NCBI GenBank assembly: GCA_903970475.1
Contig: CAJCIQ010000096.1
Span: 1 to 56,800, forward strand
DNA length: 56,800 nucleotides
Direction: 5' to 3'
Source of the DNA: Beijerinckiaceae bacterium
GTDB lineage: Bacteria; Bacteroidota; Bacteroidia; Chitinophagales; Chitinophagaceae
Positions within the stretch are counted from its first letter, which is position 1, and the number at the start of each line of letters is the position of its first letter. Shown here piece after piece: positions 46,405-55,568 of the stretch. Under the pieces are notes generated by a model that did not search any database, had not been told where the DNA came from, and worked only from the letters and a program-made list of their open reading frames with translations. Made by a program: the position numbers and the translations under genes.

Positions 46405-47499
46405 TTATACTTTTTTCCTTAACAAATTCACCAGTAATTCAACCTCTTCATGTGTATTGAAGGCATGAAGCACGATACGCAGGCGTTCAGCATCTTTGGG
46501 CACCGTTGGATAAAGGATGGGCCTTACGTCCAGACCAGACTCCTGAAGCTGGGCGGCTACGCTTTTAACGGCTTCGTTGCCGGGAATGAGGACGGCTTGG
46601 ATGGGAGAAACACCGCCCACGCGCGTATACGGCAACAAGGCTGCCTGAAACTGTTTAATGAGTGCGCGGAGGTGAGCCCTTTCGGCTTCCATACCCGGAA
46701 ATAGATGATAGGAGGCCTTTATTAATCCGGCCGATGCTGGGGGGAGCGCTGTCGTGTATATGAGAGAACGGGAAAAATTAATGAGGTATTCTTTGAGCAG
46801 GGTACTCCCTAAAATCGCTGCTCCGTGACAGCCAAGGGCTTTGCCAAAGGTGTGCATACGCGCAAAACAGGCATGCTCCAGGCCTTTATGCTGTACGAGG
46901 CCTTCCCCTTTCGCCCCCTCTACCCCTGTGGCATGGGCTTCATCGATGATAAGGAAGGCGCCGTACCGGGTGCACAATTCCACGATGGGTTCCAATGGGC
47001 AAAAGTCCCCGTCCATGGAAAACAGACTTTCCGTTACGACATAAATGCTGCCGCGTGAGGCCGCTTTAAGTTTCTTCTCCAGGTCTTCCACATCATTATG
47101 CTGAAAGGAAAAAGCCTGGGCAAAGCTCAACCGGATCCCATCGCGTATAGAAGCATGGGATAGGGCATCGTAAAGAATGGTATCCCCTTTTTGGGGAACA
47201 CAACTGAGCAATCCGACATTAGCGTCGTAGCCGGAATTATAGACAAGGGCGGCCTCCGCATGATGAAAGGTCGCAATCTCCTCTTCCACCATGTTCAATA
47301 AGGGATAATTCCCGGCCAGTAGCCGGGAGCCTGTACTTCCGCTACTCAACCCCGGATCGTGGGTGAGCTTTCTTCCCCTGGCTATACCCAGATAATCATT
47401 GGAACAAAAATCAATGGACAGGGCACTCAATCGTAGGGTCCTAAAGGCACCTTGCTCCTTCCGGGCGTCTAGTTTCTGGGTCAGGTTAGGTGGATTCAT
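46405..47499 (-). CDS. Alpha-oxoamine synthase, BioF/Kbl-like (8-amino-7-oxononanoate synthase type)
   Basis: About 364 residues from the ATG at 47499 (MNPPNLTQKLDARK). PLP-dependent alpha-oxoamine synthase: DFCSNDYLGIAR near the start, GSTGSRLLAGN, IIDEAHATGVEG and the cofactor lysine in TFGKALGCHGA. BioF joins pimeloyl-thioester and alanine; Kbl and SPT-like enzymes share the fold. BioF is the most likely given the sequence, but no other bio gene is in the window. Divergent from miaE with overlapping promoters. Confidence 0.85.
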   Translation of the reverse strand: MNPPNLTQKLDARKEQGAFRTLRLSALSIDFCSNDYLGIARGRKLTHDPGLSSGSTGSRLLAGNYPLLNMVEEEIATFHHAEAALVYNSGYDANVGLLSCVPQKGDTILYDALSHASIRDGIRLSFAQAFSFQHNDVEDLEKKLKAASRGSIYVVTESLFSMDGDFCPLEPIVELCTRYGAFLIIDEAHATGVEGAKGEGLVQHKGLEHACFARMHTFGKALGCHGAAILGSTLLKEYLINFSRSLIYTTALPPASAGLIKASYHLFPGMEAERAHLRALIKQFQAALLPYTRVGGVSPIQAVLIPGNEAVKSVAAQLQESGLDVRPILYPTVPKDAERLRIVLHAFNTHEEVELLVNLLRKKV

Positions 47500-47529
47500 A
47501 GCCATATTTAAAGATAAAGGTAAGGACCC

Positions 47530-47538
47530 TACCTTTGC
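47530..47538 (+). promoter_or_regulatory. Bacteroidota -7 box before miaE
   Basis: TACCTTTGC is a full match to TAnnTTTGC and ends four bases before the ATG at 47543. It supports the shorter start of the miaE gene. A TATCTTTA word on the other strand, about 47510-47517, could serve the divergent BioF-like gene. Confidence 0.7.
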
Positions 47539-47542
47539 GGAC

Positions 47543-48136
47543 ATGGAAAAGACTGTATTAGGACTTCAATTACCTACCGATCCCCGTTGGGTAAACCTGG
47601 CCGAAATGTCCCTGGAAGAAATACTCACGGACCACGCCTACTGCGAGCAAAAGGCGGCGACCAGTTGTATTTCCCTGATTCAGCGTTATTCCACAAAAGA
47701 AAAGCTGGTGACAGAACTGGCGCCCATCGTTACGGAGGAATGGGGACACTTTCGCCTGGTATTGGCGGAACTACAGAAAAGAGGGTTGAAACTAGGCCGT
47801 CAGCGCAAGGACGCATACGTGAATGCCCTTATGGACTTCCAGATTAAGGGTGGGCCAGAGCAGGAAACCATGCTGGACAGATTGCTCATCTTTGCGTTGA
47901 TTGAAGCCAGAAGCTGCGAACGGTTTAAGCGCCTCAGCGAAGGATTGGATGATGACTATCTGCGTCAGTTCTATCGTCGTTTCATGGAAAGTGAAGCGGG
48001 CCACTATACCCTTTTCATAGACCTTGCCCTGACATATATTCCGGAAGAAATGGTGCGTAAGCGTTGGAAACAATGGCTGGCTTACGAAGCAACAGTGATG
48101 GAGACGCTGGAAGTAAGGGGGGACCGGATACACTGA
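47543..48136 (+). CDS. miaE: tRNA-(ms2io6A)-hydroxylase
   Basis: About 197 residues. The MiaE diiron fold is recognisable: DPRWVNLAEMSLEEILTDHAYCEQKAATSC, ELAPIVTEEWGHFRLV and FMESEAGHYTLFIDLA, giving the Glu/His iron ligands of the four-helix bundle. It hydroxylates the isopentenyl group of ms2i6A37 in tRNA. The ATG at 47543 is chosen over the longer frame, which runs into the divergent gene and its promoter. Confidence 0.93.
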   Translation: MEKTVLGLQLPTDPRWVNLAEMSLEEILTDHAYCEQKAATSCISLIQRYSTKEKLVTELAPIVTEEWGHFRLVLAELQKRGLKLGRQRKDAYVNALMDFQIKGGPEQETMLDRLLIFALIEARSCERFKRLSEGLDDDYLRQFYRRFMESEAGHYTLFIDLALTYIPEEMVRKRWKQWLAYEATVMETLEVRGDRIH

Positions 48137-48493
48137 TTACATCGGCCTCAGATTCAGAAAATCCTTCTTACGGACATAGTACTGAACCATGGTGTAAATG
48201 ACAGGTAACATGGCAATAATGGGATAGATCACCAAATGGGTGACCAGTCCCATCATGGTAAAGAAGGCAGCTATAATAGCGGCTATAAGTAATTGCCCGT
48301 CATCCATGCCACATTCTACCCTGAAATAATAGGTATTGAGGTGATGGTATACCAATTCCAGGGGCCTGGAGATATGATACCCGTCCGTCACAACCAATAC
48401 AGGATTATTATGATCTACATGGATGACGAGCTCCTCCCTGTTCCCCATCGGATAAATATCTTTCCCGTCCAGGACAATTCTGATCCTGGACAA
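48137..48493 (-). CDS. Small membrane-associated protein of unknown function
   Basis: 118 residues. The first 70 are beta-rich and hydrophilic (RIRIVLDGKDIYPMG, VLVVTDGYHISRPLEL); the last 45 contain two hydrophobic helices (LLIAAIIAAFFTMMG and LVIYPIIAMLPVIY). No family recognised. It lies 68 bases downstream of tpiA on the same strand and abuts the miaE stop. Confidence 0.65.
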   Translation of the reverse strand: MSRIRIVLDGKDIYPMGNREELVIHVDHNNPVLVVTDGYHISRPLELVYHHLNTYYFRVECGMDDGQLLIAAIIAAFFTMMGLVTHLVIYPIIAMLPVIYTMVQYYVRKKDFLNLRPM

Positions 48494-48561
48494 TCGGAGT
48501 AACAGTTGAGGTTTCTTAACGACGACGATATGATAAGTTCTCTGGAGGATAAAGGCGCTGG

Positions 48562-49329
48562 CTATTTAAGTGCTCTTATAATTGCATCAAATTCTTTGTG
48601 GATAAGGCTGGCCCCTCCCACTAATCCCCCATCTACATCCGGCTGGGAAAACAGTTCCTGTGCGTTGGCGGCTTTCACACTTCCTCCATATAAAATGGAA
48701 ACGCGACCGGCTACAGCAGCACCATATTTATGCGCCAGCACAGAACGCAGGTAATGATGCATTTCCTGAGCTTGTTCACTAGTGGCGGTTTTGCCGGTTC
48801 CAATGGCCCAGATAGGCTCATAGGCTATGACCAGCTTTTGAATGGTTTCTGCATCCAGGTGATATAAACTTTCTTCCAGTTGTTTGGCGACAAAAGCATT
48901 TTGCGTACCGGCTTCACGTATACTTAAAGGCTCTCCGCAACAGAAAATGGGGGTTAGGTTAAAAGAGAGGGCGATGTCCACTTTTTTAGCCAGTAGGGCA
49001 TTGGTTTCATGAAAGATCTCCCTTCGTTCAGAGTGACCTATGATAACATGGGTAACGACCAGGGATGCCAGCATTTCAGCGGAGGTTTCCCCCGTGTAAG
49101 CACCGGATTTTTCGCTATAACAGTTTTGGGCGCTGATACTAACCTGGCTTTGGCCTGAAGCCTTCCATTTTTGTACAGCGGGATACAAGTAAGGGGCGGG
49201 AACGGCCAGGACTACCTGCTGCCAAGGTTTCAGCGCCCAATCAACACTCAGTATATCATCGAGAAGTTTCTCTGCCTGTCCAATAGTCAAATTCATTTTC
49301 CAGTTGGCGGCGGCTATTTGTTGTCTCAT
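48562..49329 (-). CDS. tpiA: Triosephosphate isomerase
   Basis: 255 residues. AANWKMN at the start, the catalytic His in VIIGHSERRE, the catalytic Glu in AYEPIWAIGTGKTAT, and the phosphate-binding LYGGSVKAAN and GLVGGASL. It interconverts dihydroxyacetone phosphate and glyceraldehyde 3-phosphate. Its start overlaps the GlmU-like stop by four bases. Confidence 0.97.
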   Translation of the reverse strand: MRQQIAAANWKMNLTIGQAEKLLDDILSVDWALKPWQQVVLAVPAPYLYPAVQKWKASGQSQVSISAQNCYSEKSGAYTGETSAEMLASLVVTHVIIGHSERREIFHETNALLAKKVDIALSFNLTPIFCCGEPLSIREAGTQNAFVAKQLEESLYHLDAETIQKLVIAYEPIWAIGTGKTATSEQAQEMHHYLRSVLAHKYGAAVAGRVSILYGGSVKAANAQELFSQPDVDGGLVGGASLIHKEFDAIIRALK

Positions 49330-50522
49330 GCTCCAAAAATAGGCCCTAATTTTTGTATTTCTTCAGGGGTCAGGGCGTGACCTTTGAGTTTTTTCCAATT
49401 ATCGATGTCCCTCAATGCTTTTTCCCAATCATACTTCTGTCCTGTTAATCCCCAACTGAAATTGGGTAAATATCCCGAAACAGGCGTTCCGCCAAATACG
49501 TTGCAGCAGATGCCAACAACGGCTCCTGTATGAAAAGCAGTCTGAATAGCCGTCCGGGAATAATCACCCATCAGCAACCCCATTTTAATGCCGGCGGCTA
49601 CACCTTCCCCTAGCGCAGGGTTGAAAACGCGTACTTCAGTAGCGTTATTGCGCAGATTGGAATTGGTGGTACCTGCACCCAGGTTACACCACTCCCCTAT
49701 CAAGGAGTCTCCCAGGTATCCGTCATGGCCTTTATTGCTATAGCCCAGGAGGATCACATTTTTTAATTCACCTCCTCCTGTACAATAGGGACCAAGGCTA
49801 ACGGGACCGTATGATTTTGTTCCCATTTTTAATACGGCGCCCTCATCCAATGCAAGTGGTCCACGGATGAGGCAACCTTCCATAACCTCAGCATTCCTAC
49901 CAATGTAAATGGGACCTGTAGCCGCATTTAAAACCGAGCAGGTTACCTTGGCCCCTTCTTCCAAAAAGATCGGGCCTCCTATGACCGTGTTGCTTGGATC
50001 AATGGGTTGGGAGGCCCTTCCTGCTGTAAGTATGGGGAATATTTTCCGCAGGTAGGTGTCATTCCATTGAATGAGTTGCCAGGGATACCGGAGAAAGTGA
50101 AATGGTGGAGGCAATTCTCTTGCGTGTATGATAGTGGCCTCCCTTGATGGCCTGTAGGCGAGTTGATATCCATCAAAATGATATGCTTCTCCTGGATCCA
50201 GGGCCAACAGGTAGGGCCATATACCCGGATCAGGCATTAAGGAAGCATTAATGCGGAGGACGTCATCCTCTTTCCATTTGCTGGGAAAGCTCAGATCTTT
50301 GGGATTGGCCCGTACTAGTGGTATCGTGGTCCACCCTCCTTCTATGGGGCTTCTGTCAGGATCAGCGTCTGAATCCCGGTATACGACATCCCAACCAGAA
50401 ATTAGCGACCAAGTTTGTTTCAGGGTCAAAAGGCCCAGGCGAAGGTCCCCTATAGGGCGAATATGGGTGAAAGGATGGAGTTGTGCGGATTGGTCAGTAT
50501 TTTGACACAAAATGACCTTCAT
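49326..50522 (-). CDS. GlmU-like putative sugar-nucleotidyltransferase with left-handed beta-helix
   Basis: 398 residues. The C-terminal half is made of hexapeptide repeats of a left-handed beta helix (NTVIGGPIFLEEGAKV, PIYIGRNAEVMEG, GEWCNLGAGTTNSNLRNN). The N-terminal half is nucleotidyltransferase-like but lacks the clear GxGTRM signature. Such two-domain proteins are widespread in Bacteroidota as GlmU-family proteins. They probably activate or acetylate a sugar phosphate, but the exact activity is unknown. It is the first gene of an operon with tpiA. Confidence 0.82.
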   Translation of the reverse strand: MKVILCQNTDQSAQLHPFTHIRPIGDLRLGLLTLKQTWSLISGWDVVYRDSDADPDRSPIEGGWTTIPLVRANPKDLSFPSKWKEDDVLRINASLMPDPGIWPYLLALDPGEAYHFDGYQLAYRPSREATIIHARELPPPFHFLRYPWQLIQWNDTYLRKIFPILTAGRASQPIDPSNTVIGGPIFLEEGAKVTCSVLNAATGPIYIGRNAEVMEGCLIRGPLALDEGAVLKMGTKSYGPVSLGPYCTGGGELKNVILLGYSNKGHDGYLGDSLIGEWCNLGAGTTNSNLRNNATEVRVFNPALGEGVAAGIKMGLLMGDYSRTAIQTAFHTGAVVGICCNVFGGTPVSGYLPNFSWGLTGQKYDWEKALRDIDNWKKLKGHALTPEEIQKLGPIFGA

Positions 50523-50531
50523 AAAATAAAA

Positions 50532-50999
50532 CTAAGACAATAACTGCTGTCTCAGTAAAAATTCCATTTTGTCGTTGTTCTCTACCAATTTTTCGGTAAG
50601 CTCTTTGTTTTGTTTCCTTAACTTGTAGAGCTGATAAGCCTCGGTAATATGATGAATAAGCTCGGCATCATTCCAAGGTTTGGAGAAGTAACGGAAAACC
50701 TGTCCCTGGTTAATGGCATCTATCACCGCCTGGATGTCTGCATAGCCGGTCAACAGCATGCGGATAGGATCGGGATAATCGGCAAGGATGGATGCAAAGA
50801 ATTCGATTCCCGTCATCTGTGGCATGCGTTGATCGGAGATAATCACGTGCACCTTTTGTTCCGCGAGCACCTTTCGTGCGGCAGTTGCTGAATCAGCCGT
50901 ATAAACGTGGAATTGTCTTCTAAACGAAGCCTTAAACGAATGCAGGTTATTCACCTCATCATCCACATACAAAACAATAGGTTTGTCTTCGCTCATCAT
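50532..50999 (-). CDS. Stand-alone receiver-domain response regulator with C-terminal coiled coil
   Basis: 155 residues. Receiver domain: acidic pair in VLYVDDEVNNL, phospho-acceptor Asp in IISDQRMPQMTG, Thr/Lys signature in LLTGYADI and FSKPW. Residues about 118-155 form a coiled coil. There is no DNA-binding or enzymatic output. Its receiver is closely similar to that of the hybrid at 54080, so it likely belongs to the same phosphorelay. The start may also be the second ATG at 50996. Confidence 0.9.
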   Translation of the reverse strand: MMSEDKPIVLYVDDEVNNLHSFKASFRRQFHVYTADSATAARKVLAEQKVHVIISDQRMPQMTGIEFFASILADYPDPIRMLLTGYADIQAVIDAINQGQVFRYFSKPWNDAELIHHITEAYQLYKLRKQNKELTEKLVENNDKMEFLLRQQLLS

Positions 51000-51029
51000 T
51001 GTATAACAGGTTAAATAGGAAATCGTTCA

Positions 51030-51038
51030 GCAAAATTA
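51030..51038 (-). promoter_or_regulatory. Candidate -7 box before the stand-alone receiver
   Basis: On the minus strand TAATTTTGC, a full TAnnTTTGC match, lies about 30 bases before the receiver ATG. No good TTTG is visible at the expected upstream spacing. Confidence 0.55.
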
Positions 51039-51180
51039 CTTTGAACTTTGGTTAACGGCTTACAAATGATCGGTATATTAGCATCTTTTTAAGTTCATAT
51101 GGGTTTCTTTGCGTGGAAAATAGGATGATTTTTCTCCCATGCCAACCGATATCCGTAGCCTTTAAACGCAGGAGAAATAC

Positions 51181-51921
51181 ATGATTACGGAAGTACGAAT
51201 TAGGGCGTTCAGGGCTATAGATGATCCTGGGTCCTGCCTTCGATTTATTGAAGGGCATAAGAAAGTATTGGAAAACCATGGTATCAACAAAGTAACCTCC
51301 TCCAATGACGCTTGGGCGTCCCAACGCTCCGTTTTTGTAGTTGTCGTGGAGAGTACCGATGGCGCCCGGCTTTTCGGGGGCGCAAGGGTCCACGCATCAG
51401 ACGGTATTCATCCTTTGCCCATAGAAAATGCTTTGGGCCCCCTGGATTTAAATATTTACAAGAGGGTACGTGATCATCAGGCTGATGGTACGGGTGAATT
51501 GTGCGGATTGTGGAACTCCATAGAAGTGGCAGGATTGGGGATTGGGGCTATATTTGCCTCAAGGGCTGCCTTGGCCTTGTCAACCCGGGTAGGCCTGACC
51601 ACCATTTTTTCCCTTTGTAGTCCTGTTACGGTCAAATTTTCGGAATGGCAAGGAGGAAAAGTAATTAGCGATATAGGTAACAACGGCACCTTTTATTATC
51701 CAAAACTAGATTTGCTGGCAACGGCTGTTTTTGTAAAAGATTTGATACAACTGCCTGATACGGCTCCGTTAGAGAAACAAAGAATTGAAGACTTAAGGAA
51801 GTATCCTAAGCAGGTCACCTCAGAAACTTACCCTTTCAGAAAAGGGTCTCCTGCCATTCAGATTGATTATAACATAGTGATTCCGAATACAGACATTAAT
51901 GAATTTAAGATCGTGCCATAA
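51181..51921 (+). CDS. GNAT-like acyltransferase-fold protein of unknown substrate
   Basis: 246 residues. AGGAG precedes the ATG by six bases. The middle part resembles the GNAT / autoinducer-synthase fold: FVVVVESTDGARLFGGARVH for the central strands, then ELCGLWNSIEVAGLGIGAIF, where AGLGIGA could be the pantetheine-binding loop before the helix ASRAALALS. NNGTFYYPKLDLLATAVF follows. I recognise no exact family. It overlaps the sensor kinase start by 23 bases, so the two are translationally coupled. An enzyme that makes or modifies a signal sensed by that kinase is an attractive hypothesis but not shown. Confidence 0.6.
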   Translation: MITEVRIRAFRAIDDPGSCLRFIEGHKKVLENHGINKVTSSNDAWASQRSVFVVVVESTDGARLFGGARVHASDGIHPLPIENALGPLDLNIYKRVRDHQADGTGELCGLWNSIEVAGLGIGAIFASRAALALSTRVGLTTIFSLCSPVTVKFSEWQGGKVISDIGNNGTFYYPKLDLLATAVFVKDLIQLPDTAPLEKQRIEDLRKYPKQVTSETYPFRKGSPAIQIDYNIVIPNTDINEFKIVP

Positions 51922-54073
51922 ACAGCTACAGATCGGTATTGTTGCCTTATTCACACTCCTGACCGTATCCCTTTCCCTGAAAGGTCAGGAAGTGATCAGC
52001 GTTCACCAGGGAGACAACCTCAAGTCCATTGGCATGGGAACCTCGGTCAAATACGACCCCCATCGCTTTTACGACGAAAAAACCATTTGGGATGCCACTG
52101 GCTTTCAACCCATTCACAAAGACATCCCCAATTTTCCAGAATCAAAGATTAACAATTGGTTGCGCTTCAGTTGTACCAATCAGACGGGTCAGGCCACCCT
52201 TCACCTCCTGATCCAAACACCCAACCTTCCTGAAGTAACCGTATTCAAGCAAACGGGAGACCGCCTGAACCTGATTTACAGAGCCGGGGACCGGTATCCA
52301 TATTTGCAGCGCCAGGAAGACGACGTTAATTTCATTTGTGACCTGCATATTCCAAGTGGCGATACAGCTACGTATTTTATACGAGTAGTAAGTGATCACC
52401 ACCTCCAGCTACCCATGGTCATCGGGACCCGTTCTTTGGTCACCGGAGCAGGAGCTACCAATGTGTTCATCATAGGCGCCTACTTCGGTATCCTACTGGT
52501 GATCTTTTTTTACAACTTGTTTATCTACTTCTCTGTCAACGATAAGAACTACCTGTATTATATCATATATGTTTTTTTCCTGGGCCTGGCCCAAATGTCC
52601 TCTTCAGGGTTTGGTTTCAAATATTTCTGGCCTGACCAACCTGGTTTAAACCAATACATGGTGATCCTGACTTCCAGTCTCGTTTGCATGGTGGCCATCA
52701 TGTTTGCCATTCCCTTTTTGCAGCAGCGGAAGTACGCGCCCAAGTTAATGGGAATCAATCTTTACTTTCTTATTTCCTATACGATGGCCATCATCTGCGA
52801 CTTTGCAGGCGTTGGATTTGTCAGCTATATCATATTGAATGTCAATGGGTTCTTGATGGCCTTTTTTGTCATCTCGACTTCGGCCTATATCAGTAGAAAG
52901 GGCTTTAAACCCGCCCTGTTCTACCTGGTAGCCTGGTCGATATATATGCTGGCGCTGATCGTTTATGTACTCAAGAACTTCGGGATCATTTCTTCCAATA
53001 ATTTCTCCAATTATGCCCTTTATTGGGGCTCCTCCATAGAAGCCGTTTTACTATCCATAGCCTTGGCCGATAAGATCAATACCCTGACCAGGGAAAAACA
53101 AGTATCTCAGGAGCAAGCCCTGGAAATTTCTTTGGAAAACGAAAGGTTGGTCCGGGAGCAAAACCTCTTGTTGGAGGCCAAAGTACATGAGCGTACCATA
53201 GAATTGGAAGACTCCAACCGAAGCCTCCACGATACCCTCGAAAACCTGAAGGCCACGCAGTCCCAACTCGTTGAAGCGGAAAAAATGGCGTCTTTGGGTG
53301 TCCTGACCGCAGGCATAGCCCATGAAATCAATAACCCCATCAATTTCGTAAAGTCCAATATCAAGCCCTTGCAATTGGATATACAGGATCTCTGGGAAAT
53401 CATCGACCAATACGAAAAACTTGACTTCTCCGTGCCCGTTAGTGATCAGCTGGCCCTGATTAATGCATTCAAAAAGAAGATAGATCTGTCTTATATTAAA
53501 GAAGAGATCGGGTCTTTGCTCCAAGGCATAGAAGACGGGGCTATCCGCACCGCAGAAATCGTCAGGGGGCTCAGGACCTTCTCCAGGGTAGATGAAACGG
53601 AGTTGAAGAAGGTAAATCTTTACGAAGGGTTGGATTCCACCCTGGTGTTACTGCGTTCCTCCATGCCTAATAATGTCCAGGTGGTCCGCAACTTCCAAAC
53701 CATCCCACCCGTGGAGTGTTTCCCGGGTAAACTCAACCAGGTATTCATGAACATCATGAGTAATGCCCTGTATGCCATGGCCAAAAAGCCATCTGGAGAA
53801 ACAGAATATCTGACCGTCAGTACCAGGCTCTATGATGGAGATCATGTAGAAATAAAAATTGCTGACACCGGAACGGGTATGCCCGACTCCGTAAAAGAGA
53901 AAATATTCGACCCCTTCTTCACCACCAAAGAAATTGGAGAGGGTACAGGGCTTGGATTGTCCATAGTATTCAGTATCATTGAAAAACATAAAGGAAGGAT
54001 TCTGGTGCATTCCACCATAGGCGTTGGGACAGAATTCCAGATCATTCTTCCGATCGTACATCCTTCAAACTAG
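51899..54073 (+). CDS. 7TM-DISM sensor histidine kinase
   Basis: 724 residues: signal peptide, extracytoplasmic 7TMR-DISMED2-like beta domain (residues about 30-170, WLRFSCTNQTGQATL), seven membrane helices (about 180-390), a coiled coil (about 400-455), then HisKA with phospho-accepting His near 475 in AGIAHEINNPINFV, N box NQVFMNIMSNALYAM, and G boxes ADTGTGMPDSV and GTGLGLSIVFSI. It senses an extracellular ligand, often a carbohydrate or small molecule, and phosphorylates a receiver. It is coupled to the GNAT-like gene and followed seven bases later by the receiver-kinase hybrid. Confidence 0.94.
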   Translation: MNLRSCHKQLQIGIVALFTLLTVSLSLKGQEVISVHQGDNLKSIGMGTSVKYDPHRFYDEKTIWDATGFQPIHKDIPNFPESKINNWLRFSCTNQTGQATLHLLIQTPNLPEVTVFKQTGDRLNLIYRAGDRYPYLQRQEDDVNFICDLHIPSGDTATYFIRVVSDHHLQLPMVIGTRSLVTGAGATNVFIIGAYFGILLVIFFYNLFIYFSVNDKNYLYYIIYVFFLGLAQMSSSGFGFKYFWPDQPGLNQYMVILTSSLVCMVAIMFAIPFLQQRKYAPKLMGINLYFLISYTMAIICDFAGVGFVSYIILNVNGFLMAFFVISTSAYISRKGFKPALFYLVAWSIYMLALIVYVLKNFGIISSNNFSNYALYWGSSIEAVLLSIALADKINTLTREKQVSQEQALEISLENERLVREQNLLLEAKVHERTIELEDSNRSLHDTLENLKATQSQLVEAEKMASLGVLTAGIAHEINNPINFVKSNIKPLQLDIQDLWEIIDQYEKLDFSVPVSDQLALINAFKKKIDLSYIKEEIGSLLQGIEDGAIRTAEIVRGLRTFSRVDETELKKVNLYEGLDSTLVLLRSSMPNNVQVVRNFQTIPPVECFPGKLNQVFMNIMSNALYAMAKKPSGETEYLTVSTRLYDGDHVEIKIADTGTGMPDSVKEKIFDPFFTTKEIGEGTGLGLSIVFSIIEKHKGRILVHSTIGVGTEFQIILPIVHPSN

Positions 54074-54079
54074 GGCCAT

Positions 54080-55174
54080 ATGAGCGAAAATCGGATTAAG
54101 ATATTATACCTGGATGATGAGATCAACAACCTCAACACCTTCAGGGCCAGTTTCCGACGAAACTATGAGATTTATACGGCACTGACGGTGGCCGAGGCAA
54201 AAAGGCTATTGGAGGAAATTCCTGTAGAAATCATCATAGCCGACCAGCGTATGCCCAATACGACAGGTGTGGAGTTTTTCAACGTGATCAAAGAGAAGCA
54301 CCCCGATCCAATCCGTATCCTCCTTACAGGCTATACGGATATAGAAGATATGATCGACTCCATCAATAAGGGGCAGATTTATCGTTATATACGAAAGCCC
54401 TGGGATGAGTTTGAGCTCCAGAACGCCATCAACAACGCCTACGATATCTATTCGGCGCGTAAGCAGCTTAAAGAAAAGGTGGAGGCCCTCGAAAAAGCAA
54501 ACGAAGAATTGAATCGATTCATATATAGCGCCAGCCACGACATGCGTTCTCCCCTCGTGTCAGTCCTAGGCATCATCAACCTGGCAAAGGCCGACAACTC
54601 CATTAGTGATCCGAACGGTTATGTGGACCTGATAGAAAGCTGTATCATCCGTTTGGATGAGTTCATCAAAAAAGTCATTGAGTACTACCGCAACTCCAGG
54701 GTTGACGCCGATATTGAATCGGTGGATTTCAATGCCATCATCACGGAATCCATCGAGGCCAACAGGCACCGGAACAATCTCGTGAATTTCACCGTGGATG
54801 TTCAGCAAGACCATGTGTTCAAGGGTGATGTATTCCGGATTTCAGTGATTTTGAATAACCTGATATCCAATGCCATCAAATATCAGAAATCGGATGAACC
54901 CAATCCTAAAGTACATTTGAGGGTCAGAACCTTCCCGCACAAGGCGGTGATCACTATTGAAGACAATGGAGTAGGTATTCTGGGCAGCCATTTGAAGGAT
55001 ATATTCCATATGTTTTTCAGGAGCAACCGAACCGACAATTCAGGCACAGGGATTGGTCTGTACATTGTAAAAGAAGCCCTGAGCAAATTAGGTGGAACCA
55101 TAGAGGTAGACTCTACCTACGGCCAGGGAACGAAATTTGAAATCATCCTCCCCAATTATACACAAGGTGAATAA
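54080..55174 (+). CDS. Receiver - histidine kinase hybrid
   Basis: 364 residues. The N-terminal receiver is ILYLDDEINNLNTF with acceptor Asp in IIADQRMPNTTG and LLTGYTDIED. A coiled coil (about 125-150) leads into HisKA (SASHDMRSPLVSVLGI), and an HATPase domain ends in EDNGVGILG and SGTGIGLYIVKEAL. It is a cytosolic kinase with no sensor domain, an input-receiver architecture that suggests a phosphorelay step. The receiver is very like that at 50532. Its stop overlaps the next start. Confidence 0.93.
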   Translation: MSENRIKILYLDDEINNLNTFRASFRRNYEIYTALTVAEAKRLLEEIPVEIIIADQRMPNTTGVEFFNVIKEKHPDPIRILLTGYTDIEDMIDSINKGQIYRYIRKPWDEFELQNAINNAYDIYSARKQLKEKVEALEKANEELNRFIYSASHDMRSPLVSVLGIINLAKADNSISDPNGYVDLIESCIIRLDEFIKKVIEYYRNSRVDADIESVDFNAIITESIEANRHRNNLVNFTVDVQQDHVFKGDVFRISVILNNLISNAIKYQKSDEPNPKVHLRVRTFPHKAVITIEDNGVGILGSHLKDIFHMFFRSNRTDNSGTGIGLYIVKEALSKLGGTIEVDSTYGQGTKFEIILPNYTQGE

Positions 55175-55568
55175 TAAGAGTACGATCGTATTTGTAGATG
55201 ACAACGAAATTGACCTATTTCTTCATGAGAAACTGGCGGGGAGAACGGGGGCGTTTTCAAGCGTACATTCTTTCGCCAAACCAGTAGACGCCCTGGATCA
55301 TCTGGCTACCCTACCCCCCAGCGCCGGCTGGGCTCCTATTATCGTATTGCTGGATATCAAAATGCCGGATATGGACGGGTTTTCCTTCCTGTCCACTTTT
55401 GAAAACCTGCCTGCTGCCATCAGAAACAGGGTACATATTGTCATACTTTCTTCCTCCCTCCAACCCGGAGACACGTTAAGGGCAGAAGCTCATCCTTTGG
55501 TTGCAGCTTACCTTAATAAGCCTCTTACGGTGAATGCTTTGAAGGAAATTTCGGAAACACTGATGTAA
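55167..55568 (+). CDS. Stand-alone receiver-domain protein
   Basis: About 133 residues. GTG at 55167 overlaps the preceding stop by eight bases and places the receiver at its normal start (STIVFVDDNEIDLFLHEK). Acceptor Asp in IIVLLDIKMPDMDGFS, Lys in LNKPLT. It has the layout of small response regulators such as Spo0F/CheY that have no output domain. An upstream TTG start is in frame but less likely. Confidence 0.88.
   Translation: MNNKSTIVFVDDNEIDLFLHEKLAGRTGAFSSVHSFAKPVDALDHLATLPPSAGWAPIIVLLDIKMPDMDGFSFLSTFENLPAAIRNRVHIVILSSSLQPGDTLRAEAHPLVAAYLNKPLTVNALKEISETLM

Noticed and set aside
47399..47542. Longer reading of miaE
   Set aside because: It runs into the divergent BioF-like gene; family sequence and the promoter box support the ATG at 47543.
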